A stretch of 64,000 bases of DNA, from contig JADJWY010000026.1 in the NCBI GenBank assembly GCA_016716085.1, forward strand, positions 496,001-560,000, given 5' to 3'. Shown one piece after another: positions 1 to 8,060 of this stretch; the stretch's first letter is position 1, and every line of letters begins with the position of its first letter. Both the position numbers and the translations under genes were made by a program. The stretch comes from Hahellaceae bacterium. Its GTDB lineage: Bacteria; Pseudomonadota; Gammaproteobacteria; Pseudomonadales; Oleiphilaceae. The notes beneath the pieces were generated by a model that saw only the letters and a program-made list of their open reading frames with translations, did no database searches and was not told where the DNA came from.

Positions 1-843
1 TTCGCCCACCTTCATTTCAGTAACGATATTTGCGAGTTTTCCCTGAAGTTCAGCGCGGTAAAATGGCTGTCCGAGTTGCGCCGGTTGAACGCCGCTCACG
101 TTGACTGCCCCAAGCATGGCTTCCACAATCGACAGCAAAACCGACTTCCCGTTTGCCCCTTTACCAACCAGCAAAATGAAGGTTTCATGGCGACAATGGG
201 CAACAAGGCTGTACCCCATAATCTCAAGCACCGCCGTCGCTTTTTCCGTAGCATCGGGGTCGCCTTTGAAAATTGAGTCCAGAAACCGAGTAAACCCCGG
301 CGCAGTCGCTTTATGATTGTGCGCTACCGGGATCTGGGATGTGCGGTAGTTTTCCTGTCGGTGGGGTTTTAACTGCCACGCATCGTTGATCAGGACTAGC
401 TCACCGTTTAGGCAGTTGACCGACTCCAGTGGCCCGACGTTGAACCTGTGTTCCTGCCGGTATATCTCGTTCAATAGCAGATCCGAAACAGAGTCAACTA
501 CAGACTTCCGAATGGGGCCTACCTCCTCGCCCATGCCAGCAATTTTCTTCTGGACCACTTTGCGTAGTGCCGTGCGATCCATTCGACACCACTGCCCCTT
601 CTCAGGTTGCCAGAGGTAGACGCCCTCTGGAGTATTGAGAATGTTTTCTGGGCCAATCGAGCCGATCAGCCTCACTGCGATAGACAGATGATCACCACGG
701 ACCAGCTTGGTTGATTTCAATACCCGCAAGTTGTGTTCGCTGTAGGTGATACCTTCAGGCGTTAGAAATACACTACCCAAGCCCTTGAGGGCACGGTTAC
801 GCATTTCGGGTGTAATAGCGGGGACTCTCGATTCAGAGTTCAT
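1..843 (-). CDS. D5/P4-type replication helicase, N-terminal part (cut by window edge)
   Basis: The visible 281 residues match the middle and ATPase part of P4-family phage/plasmid primase-helicases. A Walker A loop, GKGANGKS, sits at about residues 227-234 and is preceded by a D5_N-like region with a PEGVYLWQ segment. The protein should unwind the element's DNA during its own replication. The ATG at 843 overlaps the end of the upstream small ORF by 11 bases, so translation is probably coupled. The C-terminal half, including Walker B and sensor motifs, lies outside the window. The primase domain usually fused to this protein is encoded separately upstream. Confidence 0.85.
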   Translation of the reverse strand, partial: MNSESRVPAITPEMRNRALKGLGSVFLTPEGITYSEHNLRVLKSTKLVRGDHLSIAVRLIGSIGPENILNTPEGVYLWQPEKGQWCRMDRTALRKVVQKKIAGMGEEVGPIRKSVVDSVSDLLLNEIYRQEHRFNVGPLESVNCLNGELVLINDAWQLKPHRQENYRTSQIPVAHNHKATAPGFTRFLDSIFKGDPDATEKATAVLEIMGYSLVAHCRHETFILLVGKGANGKSVLLSIVEAMLGAVNVSGVQPAQLGQPFYRAELQGKLANIVTEMKVGE

Positions 844-1066
844 TGAAGCCTCCGAATTCGTAGAATGACCGCCAGTCGAATAGGTCGTGAGTAAAGCCGT
901 CCGCCAGCGGGTCCGTCTCCCGCGAATGGTGCGAATAGCTCACCAACTTACCGTCGCGGTAAAACAGCCGAATACCGGCAATCCCGCTTGTAGACTTCGG
1001 GTGTAGATACGCTCCGTTTGGGCACAGTTCAAAACCTAGGTTTTCAATGTACTCTTCGAGGGTCAT
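833..1066 (-). CDS. small primase-associated protein (77 aa)
   Basis: A 77-residue protein with a segment running from GIRLFYRDGKL through SHHSRETDPL to HDLFDW. In P4-type primases a similar His-His and Asp-Pro-Leu stretch followed by a HDxFD motif links the primase and helicase parts. It overlaps the preceding primase frame by 23 bases and the helicase gene by 11 bases, so the three frames behave like a split version of one large primase-helicase. Whether it folds alone or is a piece of a broken fusion cannot be told from the sequence. Confidence 0.55.
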   Translation of the reverse strand: MTLEEYIENLGFELCPNGAYLHPKSTSGIAGIRLFYRDGKLVSYSHHSRETDPLADGFTHDLFDWRSFYEFGGFNEL

Positions 1067-1870
1067 CCTCGTTACATCGCGCTATATGTCTACTGAACCA
1101 TCGGGCAGTGGGGTAGCCCTTTGGGTTTGATCCTCCGCGCTTTAGTTCTTTTTCCCGGAGGTGCTCTGACCATGCTTCAGCTATAAACGGGCTGTCCGTA
1201 TCTGGTTGCGGATCAAACCACACCTGATCCGCCCCCTGTCTATAGCAACGCAGTGCCGAACCTTCATTGACGTAATAGGCATAGCCACCGGGCCCCCTTG
1301 CGGGCAGGAAGAATACCTGAGAAGGCTTGGGGGCCAGGTATCGCCACCAAGCATTTTTGCCAAACGGGTTTGCAGAGCGACCCACAACTCCAAATCAATC
1401 AGCTCGGCCAGCTCTATAACTACCCGGTAGCGGGGATTTTTGGGGGTATGGCGCAGCGTTGTATAAATTACGAAAGACTCGATACCCACAGTCTTGATAA
1501 TTTCTGCAATTTCGCTGGGATCTTTGAACGAACATTCGTCCAAGTCCACCCAAAGAACCGTCTGGCCGTTGTGTTCAATTACGGCCACCAGTGTCTTGCG
1601 GGCACTTCCCGATGCAGAGGCAACAGCCAAACCAAGCTTGGCTTCCTGTAAGTTCGTGGCGTGCGACGAATCGACGGGGTTTTTGACTTGTGCTACCAGT
1701 TCGGAAAAACCCAGTACACCGTCCCTTACCTCGATCATGGCAGACGAAAATCGAGACAAGCGATTAAGTGTACCGTTGTTCATTTTATCTACATGAGGTA
1801 CAGTAGGGGGTATCAAAATTCCTCTTTTGACCCCACGCCTTTCGGCGGTGGGGGTTTTCAATTCACTCAT
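1044..1870 (-). pseudogene. frameshifted primase/polymerase-like protein
   Basis: Two overlapping frames encode the two halves of one protein. The first (1870 to 1181) contains VLWVDLDECSF and YRVVIEL, as in archaeo-eukaryotic-type primase/polymerase N-terminal regions of mobile elements, and runs to KMLGGDTW. The expected continuation, APKPSQVFFLPARGPGG, lies in the other frame (1385 to 1044). The switch falls at the run of five C (G on the + strand, 1329-1333), and one missing base restores a continuous protein. I call it a pseudogene, but a sequencing error in that homopolymer would also explain it. The N-terminal codons lie in a GC-rich hairpin (1833-1856). Confidence 0.6.
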
Positions 1871-1882
1871 GCCCGCGCCCTC

Positions 1883-2095
1883 TTATTCCGTTTCCCTTCG
1901 TGAGAGTGGATAGCAGCCCTCGCACAGCCGTACCTGATAGAGGATATCGACGTAACGGCGGCGGCCTATTCGTTGGCGAGACCGTCTAAATACGATCACA
2001 CCCACGCCGGGTACATAGTCCCACAATCAGCGCAGGTGGCGGGTATATGGCGCGGCTTTCTTGCTACCATATTTGGCGCTTCCATCGAATCCCAT
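1883..2095 (-). pseudogene. small ORF interrupted by an in-frame TGA
   Basis: From the ATG at 2095 a frame runs for 22 codons (starting MGFDGSAKYG), meets TGA, and then stays open for about 47 more codons rich in Arg and aromatic residues (with DYVPGVGVIVFRRS) to a TAA at 1883. The ATG overlaps the stop of the upstream frame as TGATG, a usual coupling arrangement. I do not recognise the product. It is either a small gene with a nonsense mutation or a 22-residue ORF followed by chance open sequence. No selenocysteine context is evident. Confidence 0.3.
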
Positions 2096-2300
2096 CACTG
2101 CAACCCCTCTACCGCGTAAATTAATCGGCTATTGATCAGTTGCATCGCAACCAAAAGGCCGCCCTTTGTGTAACCGTGCTCGTCCTCGGCGGCTTCCAGC
2201 TCGGCTAAAATGTTGGTGATTACTGAATTGCGTACACACTTTGCTGAATTTCGGGCACAGAGAGGCCTTGGCCCGAATTTCGGGCTGTTTCAGTAGTCAT
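2095..2300 (-). pseudogene. small ORF with apparent frameshift
   Basis: An ATG at 2300 opens a 26-codon frame (MTTETARNSG to VYAIQ) ending at TAA 2220-2222. Another frame then continues smoothly with ITNILAELEAAEDEHG and KGGLLVAMQLINSRLI before a TGA at 2095-2097. The second part reads like a real helical protein but has no good start of its own. A single indel near 2222 would join the parts into a protein of about 65 residues, the usual size of accessory genes next to AlpA in such elements. The product is unknown to me. Confidence 0.35.
2271..2285. promoter_or_regulatory. 15-bp palindrome, possible operator
   Basis: GCCCGAATTTCGGGC is a perfect palindrome around a central T, and an 11-base copy of its right part (GAATTTCGGGC) occurs at 2246-2256, 29 bases away. 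It lies just inside the start of the small ORF at 2300 and just downstream of the AlpA-like gene, so it could bind that regulator or the element's repressor. This assignment rests only on symmetry and position. Confidence 0.4.
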
Positions 2301-2310
2301 GGTTATTTCC

Positions 2311-2553
2311 TCAGTTTTTGAAGGTAGATCGGGTCAGTTGGCTTTCGATCCATGCTTGGTTCGGTTTACTTGGGTAGTAAATCCGCCCACAAATTTTCAC
2401 GTACACCGGCCCGTCATCCCGGTTGCACCGCCATTGGGCCAGCGTATTGAGTTTGACGCCGATCAACCGGGCCATTTCTCGCGGGGGCATTAAGGTGCCG
2501 ACATCACCGGAAAATTCCGGTTTACTGAAGAGTCGATCAAAAACATCGTTCAT
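2311..2553 (-). CDS. AlpA-like helix-turn-helix regulator
   Basis: An 80-residue protein whose centre, PPREMARLIGVKLNTLAQWR, has the helix-turn-helix pattern of the AlpA/MerR-like excisionase family, followed by the wing-like KICGRIYYPSKPNQAWIES. In P4-like elements such proteins activate integrase expression or act as excision directionality factors. The ATG at 2553 is preceded by GAGGT at a proper distance. It sits between the unknown gene downstream of int and the small ORFs. Function is inferred from fold and context. Confidence 0.7.
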   Translation of the reverse strand: MNDVFDRLFSKPEFSGDVGTLMPPREMARLIGVKLNTLAQWRCNRDDGPVYVKICGRIYYPSKPNQAWIESQLTRSTFKN

Positions 2554-2621
2554 TTATAGATACCTCGGTTTATGTCCGTGCATCTATCTGAACACAAGCG
2601 AATGCGTATGGAAGGGTCAAT

Positions 2622-2634
2622 AACCTCGGAGGTT
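2622..2634. repeat. 13-bp inverted repeat between element genes
   Basis: AACCTCGGAGGTT is a perfect palindrome around a central G, located just downstream of the unknown gene (stop at 2641) and upstream of the AlpA-like gene (start 2553). It has no T-run, so it does not look like a terminator. It may be an operator for the AlpA-like promoter. Confidence 0.35.
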
Positions 2635-2640
2635 TTGGGC

Positions 2641-3375
2641 CTAACCTCCCGCTTCCGCTTTGCACTCAGCCAAAATAACCTTGTAGCGCCGGGCGGTGTC
2701 GTCGGTCAGCTTTGCCGATGGTCGGTTGGTCCCAGTATGGGTCAGACTGGCAAAAAGGCGGTGATCAGGGCCAGCCGCCGTAGCCTTGGGCCAACCCCCG
2801 AAGGCGGTGCGGTATTCAAGAATGAGGCGTTTAAGTATGTGGTCGGCATCTATTGAAGCCGGGCGGCCACCAGCGGACTTATCCTGAACCAGATGCGGTA
2901 AAAGACTGACTTCTTTTTCCGCCAGTCGGTAAAGCCCCTCCAATTCGGCGGACAGATTGCGCAGGTAGTCAACCGCCTCGGGGTAGGACCGCCGAACGGG
3001 GTCACTCGTCCATACGTAGTGCTCCAACCGCCTGCCCCGCATAAAATCAACCACAGCCCGGCTATCTGCGATGAACTTGGTTAATGCCGACATATCCGCC
3101 CGTTCATCGGTAGACCATAAAGAGGGGCTGACGGTATGCTTAAAAAACAGCGCCCCGACTTCGGCCACAAATCTGTCAACTGTCTCGGCGGGGTGGTCCT
3201 TCACTTTCTCCCATTCGTCTACGGATCTCCGAACCCCCGCCACCACCCGGCAGAAACTAACCAAGTATTCCCCCGGCAGTTCGGCAAACGGTAGCGCATT
3301 CCACACACGGGGGTAGTCGCCTTTTGGGTCCGCCCCACCCTGCCTTAACCGCTGTAATTCGGATAGCGTCAACAT
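2641..3375 (-). CDS. unknown protein coupled to the integrase
   Basis: I do not recognise this protein of 244 residues. The ATG at 3375 follows the integrase stop by two bases (TGATCATG), so it is very probably co-translated with the integrase. A longer frame upstream would overlap the integrase and lacks support. The middle has charged helical stretches (RRSVDEWEKVKDH, LRNLSAELEGLYRLAEKE). The C-terminus, with HILKRLILEYRTAFGGWP and DDTARRYKVILAECKAE, looks like a small helical domain. No signal peptide, membrane segment or catalytic motif stands out. Its place next to int suggests a role in integration, excision, element maintenance or defence. Confidence 0.75.
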   Translation of the reverse strand: MLTLSELQRLRQGGADPKGDYPRVWNALPFAELPGEYLVSFCRVVAGVRRSVDEWEKVKDHPAETVDRFVAEVGALFFKHTVSPSLWSTDERADMSALTKFIADSRAVVDFMRGRRLEHYVWTSDPVRRSYPEAVDYLRNLSAELEGLYRLAEKEVSLLPHLVQDKSAGGRPASIDADHILKRLILEYRTAFGGWPKATAAGPDHRLFASLTHTGTNRPSAKLTDDTARRYKVILAECKAEAGG

Positions 3376-3377
3376 GA

Positions 3378-4676
3378 TCACCCCCGCCCGGCTTGAATTA
3401 CTGATACGGACGGACTGACCACAACCCCACCACACTTGAGGAAGTACCCGGTAATGGTTTCCATGGGCTTCCGAAGCCGTTCTACGTCAATCTTTACGTA
3501 ATGGTTGCCCGTCACATCACGCCCACCACTATGGTTCAGCAGGGCTTTCAGTGCGTAGTGACTTATGTCCAGCGATTCCGCCACCGTCGAAAACGTCCGC
3601 CGCAGGTCGTGAAGCGTGAACTGAACGCCTGACTGCCTTCTGACCAAATCCACCTGCCGCCGTGGGTCGTTAATGGGCTTTTCAAGGTCCGGCCCCGGAA
3701 ATACATATTCGCTACTGAATCGCCCCTGCCGGGCTTTCAACACGCCCATTAAGTAGTCGGGCAGCGGGAGTTTATGGGGTTCATGGTTTTTGGTTTTCCA
3801 GATGGTGAAAAACCGTGATCGCATATTTACATCAGTCCATTTAAGGTTTGATGCCTCCCTACGCCTCAACCCTGTCAACAGCAGGAATAAAAGGTAGTCC
3901 GCCGCCGTGTTGTCGAACTCGTCCCCGTCCACCTTCAGGCCAATAACCGCCTGAAACCAGCTTTCAAGCTCTGACACCATGATCCGCCCGTCCCGCCGCC
4001 CTTCCCGGTTCCACTTCTTTAATGCGGTCAGTCCGGCTACCGGGTTGTCGAAGTTTTTAACCGGGCCGGGGGTAGTCTCATATCGCACGTCGGCATACTG
4101 AAACAGCGCCCGTAGTACCCGCATGGTTTTGTTGGCCGCCGCAGCACTGGCCCCCATGTCGGCCTGCCGGTAGTCGGGTCCGGGGTTCATGTCGCCTTCG
4201 GTTATGTCGGTATGGCGACGGATCACCATATCCCGTGTGATTTCCCGTAGCGGCTTATTCTGCCAGTCGTACAGGTACTTGCGTAAAGTGGTCCGGTAGT
4301 TGCCCCGAGTGTTGTCCGCCAGCTTTCGGTCTTTCAGGTAGTCGTCAAAAACCTCGCCCAGCGTCACACCACGCACACGCTCGGCTTTCTTCTCCGCATT
4401 CGGGTCAACCCCTCTTGCCACTTCCGCGATTCTCTCTCGGGCCAGTTTCCGGGCCGTGTCCACCGATATGTCGGGAAACTTGCCCAGCGTGACGAATTTG
4501 GTCTTGCCGTTCAGTTTTCGTACAACCACAAACGACTTAACGCCGGTTGACATTACGGCACAACGTAAACCGGGAACGGATTGGGGTGAACCAAAGTCGG
4601 AATAGTAAACACGCCCCTTATCGGGAGTCGGGAGGTCCGTCATTCGACGGTTGGTAAATGCGAATTGGTTGGTCAT
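3378..4676 (-). CDS. int: tyrosine-type integrase
   Basis: A 432-residue site-specific recombinase of the P4-like/DUF4102 type. The N-terminus has the arm-binding domain (SFVVVRKLNGKTKFVTLGKFPDI), then a SAM-like core-binding domain, then the catalytic domain. The catalytic residues are visible as Arg271 in TGLRRREAS, His356-x-x-Arg359 in HDLRRTF, His382 in LLNHSG and the nucleophile Tyr393 in NHYVK. It should recombine the element with the tRNA-Met gene. Its start lies about 185 bases from the att fragment, with four GTCTAAC-type repeats between. The start at 4676 has an AGAGAG Shine-Dalgarno. Confidence 0.95.
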   Translation of the reverse strand: MTNQFAFTNRRMTDLPTPDKGRVYYSDFGSPQSVPGLRCAVMSTGVKSFVVVRKLNGKTKFVTLGKFPDISVDTARKLARERIAEVARGVDPNAEKKAERVRGVTLGEVFDDYLKDRKLADNTRGNYRTTLRKYLYDWQNKPLREITRDMVIRRHTDITEGDMNPGPDYRQADMGASAAAANKTMRVLRALFQYADVRYETTPGPVKNFDNPVAGLTALKKWNREGRRDGRIMVSELESWFQAVIGLKVDGDEFDNTAADYLLFLLLTGLRRREASNLKWTDVNMRSRFFTIWKTKNHEPHKLPLPDYLMGVLKARQGRFSSEYVFPGPDLEKPINDPRRQVDLVRRQSGVQFTLHDLRRTFSTVAESLDISHYALKALLNHSGGRDVTGNHYVKIDVERLRKPMETITGYFLKCGGVVVSPSVSVIQAGRG

Positions 4677-4694
4677 GATTTGCTCTCTTCGGTT

Positions 4695-4742
4695 GGGTTA
4701 GACGACGGTTAGACCGACATCCTGTCTAACCCCTGTCTAACC
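4695..4742. repeat. four GTCTAACC/GGTTAGAC repeats upstream of int
   Basis: GGTTAGAC occurs at 4696-4703 and 4707-4714, and its complement GTCTAACC at 4724-4731 and 4735-4742. The four copies form two direct pairs facing each other. They sit between the integrase start and the att fragment, where arm-type integrase sites or excisionase/AlpA sites are usually found. They would also place the int promoter under control of the recombinase itself. Confidence 0.6.
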
Positions 4743-4861
4743 TGAAATATAAATCAACGCGAATGCAAATGCATCACCATAAATTGTATTTTATTGTTTT
4801 ATCAGTATTTTATACAAACCCGCGAATTGTAACGAATGACCATAAAACCCGTTTCTCAGCC

Positions 4862-4906
4862 CTCATAATGCTGGGGTCCCCGGTTCGATTCCGGGCCTTG
4901 CTACCA
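4862..4906 (+). other. att site: 3' part of a tRNA-Met(CAT) gene
   Basis: The stretch reads as a tRNA from the anticodon loop (CTCATAA) through the 3' anticodon strand, variable loop, T-arm (CCCGG/TTCGATT/CCGGG) to acceptor strand CCTTGCT, A and CCA. The 5' half of the tRNA is absent: upstream bases match neither an acceptor nor a D-arm, and the anticodon stem has a C-T mismatch at its loop end. This is what integration into a tRNA leaves at the distal end. The chromosome continues to the right, so the intact tRNA-Met should lie beyond the left edge. Confidence 0.8.
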
Positions 4907-5023
4907 ATTTAAATCTCGCCTTAATTGTCCAACGGTTTTGAGCTGATCATTAAACACAGCTTTAACTTGTACACACTCTTCGACAAAAAGCCACACAATC
5001 GGCCTGCACCCAAAGCAGCAGAA

Positions 5024-6388
5024 TCACTGATCCGCCAGACGCTTCTGTGTAGCCGCATTGTTACTGCGGTGCGCTTTTAACCAAGACACGCTCTGCGCCA
5101 TCACCGACATCGCTAACAGAAAAACAATGGGCCTTAATGGAATTCCGTATCGCGGAAATGGCGCGCCCACTACATGGAGAGCCACAAAATACAAAATAAA
5201 GAGAGCGCATACGAAAGTAAAAAACACATCAGGAGACTGACGATCACGATACAAACGCCAGAAAGCGAGACAACAGCCCAATAATGCCAATAACGTCATT
5301 ACAGGATGAGCGCCTTTAGATATGGCGCGAAGCACTAAAAAAACTTTGTTGTCAACGAATGGCGATGCCCATGGTGAGTAGATAAATATCTCATCACTTC
5401 CCTGGACCAGGGCCCATGAAAACAAATACCTCGGCTTATCGATTAAGTACCACTTTAGGTGCTCCCACGGCTCAGCCTGAAACCTCTGACTAATTGCCTG
5501 AACGACCTTAGACGTATTCCCCTGAATCTCAGAACTTAGCGGATCCGTGCGGTATGGGTAGCCATACGTGTCCGCCTGCCCTTGATAGGTAAAGTTGGGG
5601 TACATACCATGCTGAAGAAAGTTTGCCTGAAGCGTTTCGTCAGAGGTCTTCCCTAATACGATAACATTTCGAAGCGTCCAGGACCCGGTCAGCATTACAA
5701 ACACCAACAGGCAACCAGCAAGCTGCCGCACACTTAATCCAGAGGACTTTCGACAGAATAACAGGATTAGCAAGGGAACAATAAAATACAGGGCTGAAGG
5801 CCTTGTCAGCGAAGCTAGAGCCAGCAAGACCGTCGCAACGATCATCCAGCGGTAAGCATCATTGACCAGATATCGATGCAATACCAGAAAGAACAAAGAA
5901 AGCTGAAATATAAATAATGACTCAGAAAGCAAATAGATCCCAACGTTTATCAAGTGGGGATTTATCGCCAAAAGCACCCCTGCCAAAAGCCCGGTACCCA
6001 GTGAAAATACCCGAACAATAAGATACATCCAGATTACAACGGTCAGCGCCCCCAAGATGGCCTGAACTTTGATTGCCATATCCAACCGATCTAATTGTTG
6101 CTCGAGCGTTTTACTTCCACTCAGAAATAGCGCCAGGAATATTGGGTAGCCCGGGGTACGCAATGCATCTGGCAGGGGATCCCGCGCCTCACCCTCAACC
6201 AACTCCCGAGAGTAGATGTGATGACGCCGCATATTGTACGCATAGTGAACATAGTCGGCAGCATCTGCCCGTATGGGGGCAAAAATAACGGTGTCGTTAG
6301 TAACGTTCCAACGTAGGTACAATGCCCCCACGAAGAAGGCTATGTAGCAGAACACTAACATCCAGGAATTCAGATACTTGGTCGACAT
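5024..6388 (-). CDS. GT-C membrane glycosyltransferase (family 39-like)
   Basis: A 454-residue polytopic membrane protein with about ten hydrophobic segments. The first external loop carries an acidic region (PIRADAADYVHYAYNMRR) followed by RTPGYPIFLALFL, the layout of ArnT/PMT-like glycosyltransferases in which an Asp near TM1 is catalytic. It probably moves a sugar from a polyprenyl-phosphate donor to an envelope acceptor. The acceptor cannot be deduced because no polysaccharide cluster is nearby. It is the first chromosomal gene right of the mobile element. Confidence 0.7.
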   Translation of the reverse strand: MSTKYLNSWMLVFCYIAFFVGALYLRWNVTNDTVIFAPIRADAADYVHYAYNMRRHHIYSRELVEGEARDPLPDALRTPGYPIFLALFLSGSKTLEQQLDRLDMAIKVQAILGALTVVIWMYLIVRVFSLGTGLLAGVLLAINPHLINVGIYLLSESLFIFQLSLFFLVLHRYLVNDAYRWMIVATVLLALASLTRPSALYFIVPLLILLFCRKSSGLSVRQLAGCLLVFVMLTGSWTLRNVIVLGKTSDETLQANFLQHGMYPNFTYQGQADTYGYPYRTDPLSSEIQGNTSKVVQAISQRFQAEPWEHLKWYLIDKPRYLFSWALVQGSDEIFIYSPWASPFVDNKVFLVLRAISKGAHPVMTLLALLGCCLAFWRLYRDRQSPDVFFTFVCALFILYFVALHVVGAPFPRYGIPLRPIVFLLAMSVMAQSVSWLKAHRSNNAATQKRLADQ

Positions 6389-6505
6389 CAGTGACTCGCA
6401 ATCTCTTGAAACAGGACCGCATACGAAGGCGCGTGTATCAAACAGGAATACGCCAACGCTTAGTGTAGTTCAGCTATCCGGACCTCGCCCACAGCGATAG
6501 CCCTC

Positions 6506-7201
6506 CTAAACACCATCCAAAGCCGTCGCTTCCCCTTCAACTGCCAAACAGTCAGCATCCTTATTTCGACTATTGCTCACCCGACTGGAAACAGGTGTTG
6601 CACGCCAGCCATTGAAAGGCTTTGAGGCAATCAGAGATTGGATCACATCCAGTGGCGCTGAGGCATCTAACCACAGGTCAAACGCCTCTGGCTCCAGGAA
6701 GACCGGCATACGGGAATGTATCCCGGCGAAGGCGCCCTGAGAGGCGGCGGTGATAATCGCGAAACTTTCATGGTGTGGATTTTTGCGCCATCGCGTCCAG
6801 AGACCGGCAAAGCAGCAGAAAGGGCCTGGCGGTTCGATGAGCAGAGGTGTTTTGACGCCCTGACGTTGCTGCCACTCAATAAAGCCCGTCGCAGGGATCA
6901 GACAGCGGGTCGCCCGAAAGGCCTCTCTGAACGCGGGGCTGCTTGCCACCGTCTCACCACGGGCGTTGAACATCGCATACTGATGAGAAATCTCTGGCGC
7001 CCAGGCAGGTGTCAACCACCAGATCAGGGACTTAAGCAAATGCTGCCCGCCCTCCTTCAGCCCTACAACGACTCGCTCTGTCGGCGCAAGATTGTAGGCA
7101 TGTTCATAATCGCGGGGCTGCAGTCCACGCGTATCGAAACCGAGATCTGCCATCAACTGAATCACACCAGGTGCGTCAGTCAGGTTTAAACGTCCACACA
7201 T
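6506..7201 (-). CDS. yedK: SRAP-family abasic-site processing protein (YedK/HMCES-like)
   Basis: A 231-residue protein starting Met-Cys-Gly-Arg. In this family Cys2 becomes the N-terminus and forms a thiazolidine crosslink to abasic sites in single-stranded DNA, shielding them. The ATG at 7201 is chosen because it exposes Cys2 and has AGGAG six bases upstream; a longer frame exists but would bury it. Family motifs are NARGETVASSPAF, RCLIPATGFIEW and GIHSRMPVFL, the last with the active-site His. It lies 45 bases downstream of the acyltransferase gene and reads the same way. Confidence 0.93.
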   Translation of the reverse strand: MCGRLNLTDAPGVIQLMADLGFDTRGLQPRDYEHAYNLAPTERVVVGLKEGGQHLLKSLIWWLTPAWAPEISHQYAMFNARGETVASSPAFREAFRATRCLIPATGFIEWQQRQGVKTPLLIEPPGPFCCFAGLWTRWRKNPHHESFAIITAASQGAFAGIHSRMPVFLEPEAFDLWLDASAPLDVIQSLIASKPFNGWRATPVSSRVSNSRNKDADCLAVEGEATALDGV

Positions 7202-7246
7202 GACGAGCTCCTGCCATGACAAAAAGCCATACGCCTTACGCAACGC

Positions 7247-8017
7247 TTACTGAGGGCGCAACGTCGCGGCAGTGCCCCGAATCCAGCTCTCCAGCGCCTC
7301 GTGAACTTCCTGCGTGGTTTTCCCTTGTGTTGAGATAGGCTCACCAATCATCACCGTGACCAGGCCTGGCATCTTGCTGAGCTGCCCAGGCGGCCAGCAC
7401 TGGCCAGCGTTGTGAGCAAGAGGTAAAACAGGCACCCCCGCTCGCACGGCCAACATCGCGGCACCTTTATTGTATTTTCCGATCTGCCCGGGGCGTATGC
7501 GAGTCCCCTCAGGAAAGATCACAATCCAGCAGCCACTTTGCAAACGATCCTCGCCCTCTCGCAACAGTTGCTTGAGGGCAGCCGCCGGCTTACTGCGATC
7601 CAGGGCAATCGGATTCATGGGACGCAGCGCCCAGCCAAAAAAAGGAATCTTCATCAGCTCCTGCTTCAGAACCGTCGCCTGGGGTCGAAACAGCAGCCCT
7701 GTCATATAGGTTTCCCAAGCGCTTTCGTGATTACTCACCACAACACAGGGGGTATCGGGGATATTTTCGAGCCCGGCATAGCGGTAACGAATACCACAGA
7801 CCACTCTGGCCAACCATAAGGCATAGCAATTGAATCGCGAAACCAGATAGTAACGCTGAGGAAACGCCAGCGTTCGGGCAACCGCGATACCCACCAGCCC
7901 CACAATGACAATGCCAAAGGCATACCAGACATAAAAGATCGCCGCCCTGAGGTTATAGGCAGTCGTTTTCAGAAAATTCTGCAAATTCAGCAAGACTGTT
8001 GTTCTCCGGACAACCAC
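7247..8017 (-). CDS. plsC: 1-acyl-sn-glycerol-3-phosphate acyltransferase (PlsC-like)
   Basis: About 256 residues with an N-terminal hydrophobic region (IFYVWYAFGIVIVGLVGIAV) and acyltransferase motifs: SNHESAWET (the HX4D motif as HX4E), FPEGTRIRP for substrate binding and VPVLPLAHNAG. It should acylate lysophosphatidate to phosphatidate at the inner membrane. The GTG at 8017 is one possible start; a TTG at 7994 behind GGAG is another. Its upstream region holds the FNR box at 8061-8074, so oxygen could affect it as well as the divergent gene. Confidence 0.88.
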   Translation of the reverse strand: MVVRRTTVLLNLQNFLKTTAYNLRAAIFYVWYAFGIVIVGLVGIAVARTLAFPQRYYLVSRFNCYALWLARVVCGIRYRYAGLENIPDTPCVVVSNHESAWETYMTGLLFRPQATVLKQELMKIPFFGWALRPMNPIALDRSKPAAALKQLLREGEDRLQSGCWIVIFPEGTRIRPGQIGKYNKGAAMLAVRAGVPVLPLAHNAGQCWPPGQLSKMPGLVTVMIGEPISTQGKTTQEVHEALESWIRGTAATLRPQ

Positions 8018-8060
8018 AGGTCAGTATCGTCGCGGAAGTTTACCACTGAATGACATCCAC

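Larger units (their letters stand above)
1..4906. mobile_element. P4-like integrative element (right part)
   Basis: All genes from the left edge to 4676 read leftwards: tyrosine integrase, unknown protein, AlpA-like regulator, small ORFs, primase pieces and a D5-type helicase. This gene set is typical of P4-like satellites and related integrative islands. The right boundary is a tRNA-Met 3' fragment at 4862-4906, so the chromosome resumes to its right and the rest of the element, with the reconstituted tRNA gene, must lie left of position 1. No capsid, terminase or conjugation genes are visible in this part. At least three reading frames appear damaged, which suggests the copy is ageing or the sequence contains errors. 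Confidence 0.8.

Noticed and set aside
1320..1345. Programmed -1 frameshifting in the primase-like gene
   Set aside because: The site is a plain C-run in tggcccccaag without an X XXY YYZ heptamer in the right frame; the nearby A-run would skip the conserved MLGGD segment.
4800..4906. A complete tRNA-Met gene at the island border
   Set aside because: Only the part from the anticodon loop to CCA is present; acceptor 5' strand and D-arm are missing and the anticodon stem has a mismatch.
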